Assembly: GCA_947177485.1 (NCBI GenBank)
Contig: CAMWUR010000019.1
Coordinates: 1 to 36,071, forward strand
Source of the DNA: an uncultured Helicobacter sp.
Lineage (GTDB): Bacteria; Campylobacterota; Campylobacteria; Campylobacterales; Helicobacteraceae
DNA length: 36,071 nt
Reading direction: 5' to 3'
The notes beneath the pieces are model-generated. The model did not search any database, was not told where the DNA came from, and worked only from the letters and a program-made list of their open reading frames with translations. Below, one piece after another: positions 36,015 through 36,071 of this stretch (position 1 is the first letter of the stretch; each line of letters begins with the position of its first letter). The translations under genes and the position numbers were made by a program.

Positions 36015-36071
36015 ATAGCTTCTGCTTACCTAACATCGTTATAGCTTGTTGTTCCACATTGTGTTGCCATT

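Larger units (their letters stand above)
35760..36071. other. gene-free right end of window
   Basis: 312 bases without a credible gene. A 75-codon frame (35762-35986) runs through palindromic DNA and has no ribosome site. The stretch holds the two repeat structures listed separately; nothing recognisable was seen in 36015-36071. Confidence 0.7.

Overview
The window comes from the chromosome of a Campylobacterota bacterium, most likely a non-pylori (enterohepatic-type) Helicobacter. The strongest evidence is a single 2889-residue gene in which RNA polymerase beta and beta-prime are fused, a hallmark of Helicobacter and Wolinella. Supporting evidence is a DUF1104 periplasmic protein, futalosine-pathway menaquinone synthesis, a class V aminotransferase very like the H. 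pylori SerC-annotated protein, and H. pylori-like gene order (bamA-mqnC-M16 protein; tuf-rpmG-secE-nusG-rplKAJL-rpoBC-rpsL-rpsG-fusA). The species is not determined.

Layout. Positions 1-197 hold a 12-base C/G homopolymer inside a short minus-strand frame, a phase-variation candidate. Next are tyrA (minus) and, divergently, bamA, mqnC and an M16 peptidase-like gene whose zinc motif is missing. From 5.8 to 8.9 kb there is a DUF1104 periplasmic protein, an OmpR-type response regulator, a sensor histidine kinase and a TIGR02757 protein, tightly packed. proA and ispG lie on the minus strand (8.9-11.2 kb). A divergent unit at 11.3-14.4 kb carries a stand-alone CheY-like receiver, a large beta-propeller/alpha-repeat protein and a HIT protein.

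From 14.4 to 31.2 kb lies the translation/transcription core. A clear sigma-70 promoter precedes tRNA-Thr, Tyr, Gly, Thr and tuf, the same tRNA order as the E. coli tufB operon. Then come rpmG, tRNA-Trp, secE, nusG, rplK, rplA, an L10-type leader, rplJ, rplL, an attenuator-like hairpin, fused rpoBC, and rpsL-rpsG-fusA. The last part (31.2-35.8 kb) holds a HAD-IB hydrolase, a PiT phosphate transporter, a SerC-like aminotransferase and a UDP-sugar epimerase. The final 312 bases have no gene and contain two palindromic repeat structures.

Most notable observations: (1) near absence of GATC and GGCC over 36 kb, with visible codon choices that avoid them; (2) the receiver/propeller gene pair, in which the large protein has about 3.5 copies of an ~85-residue helical repeat and a FliM-like C-terminal tail that could bind the receiver; (3) the periplasmic DUF1104/two-component cassette with a 15-bp tandem repeat at its gene junction; (4) a 12-bp GAAA-tetraloop hairpin next to tRNA-Trp; (5) the homopolymer ORF at the left edge. 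All product names come from reading the sequence; no database search was run.
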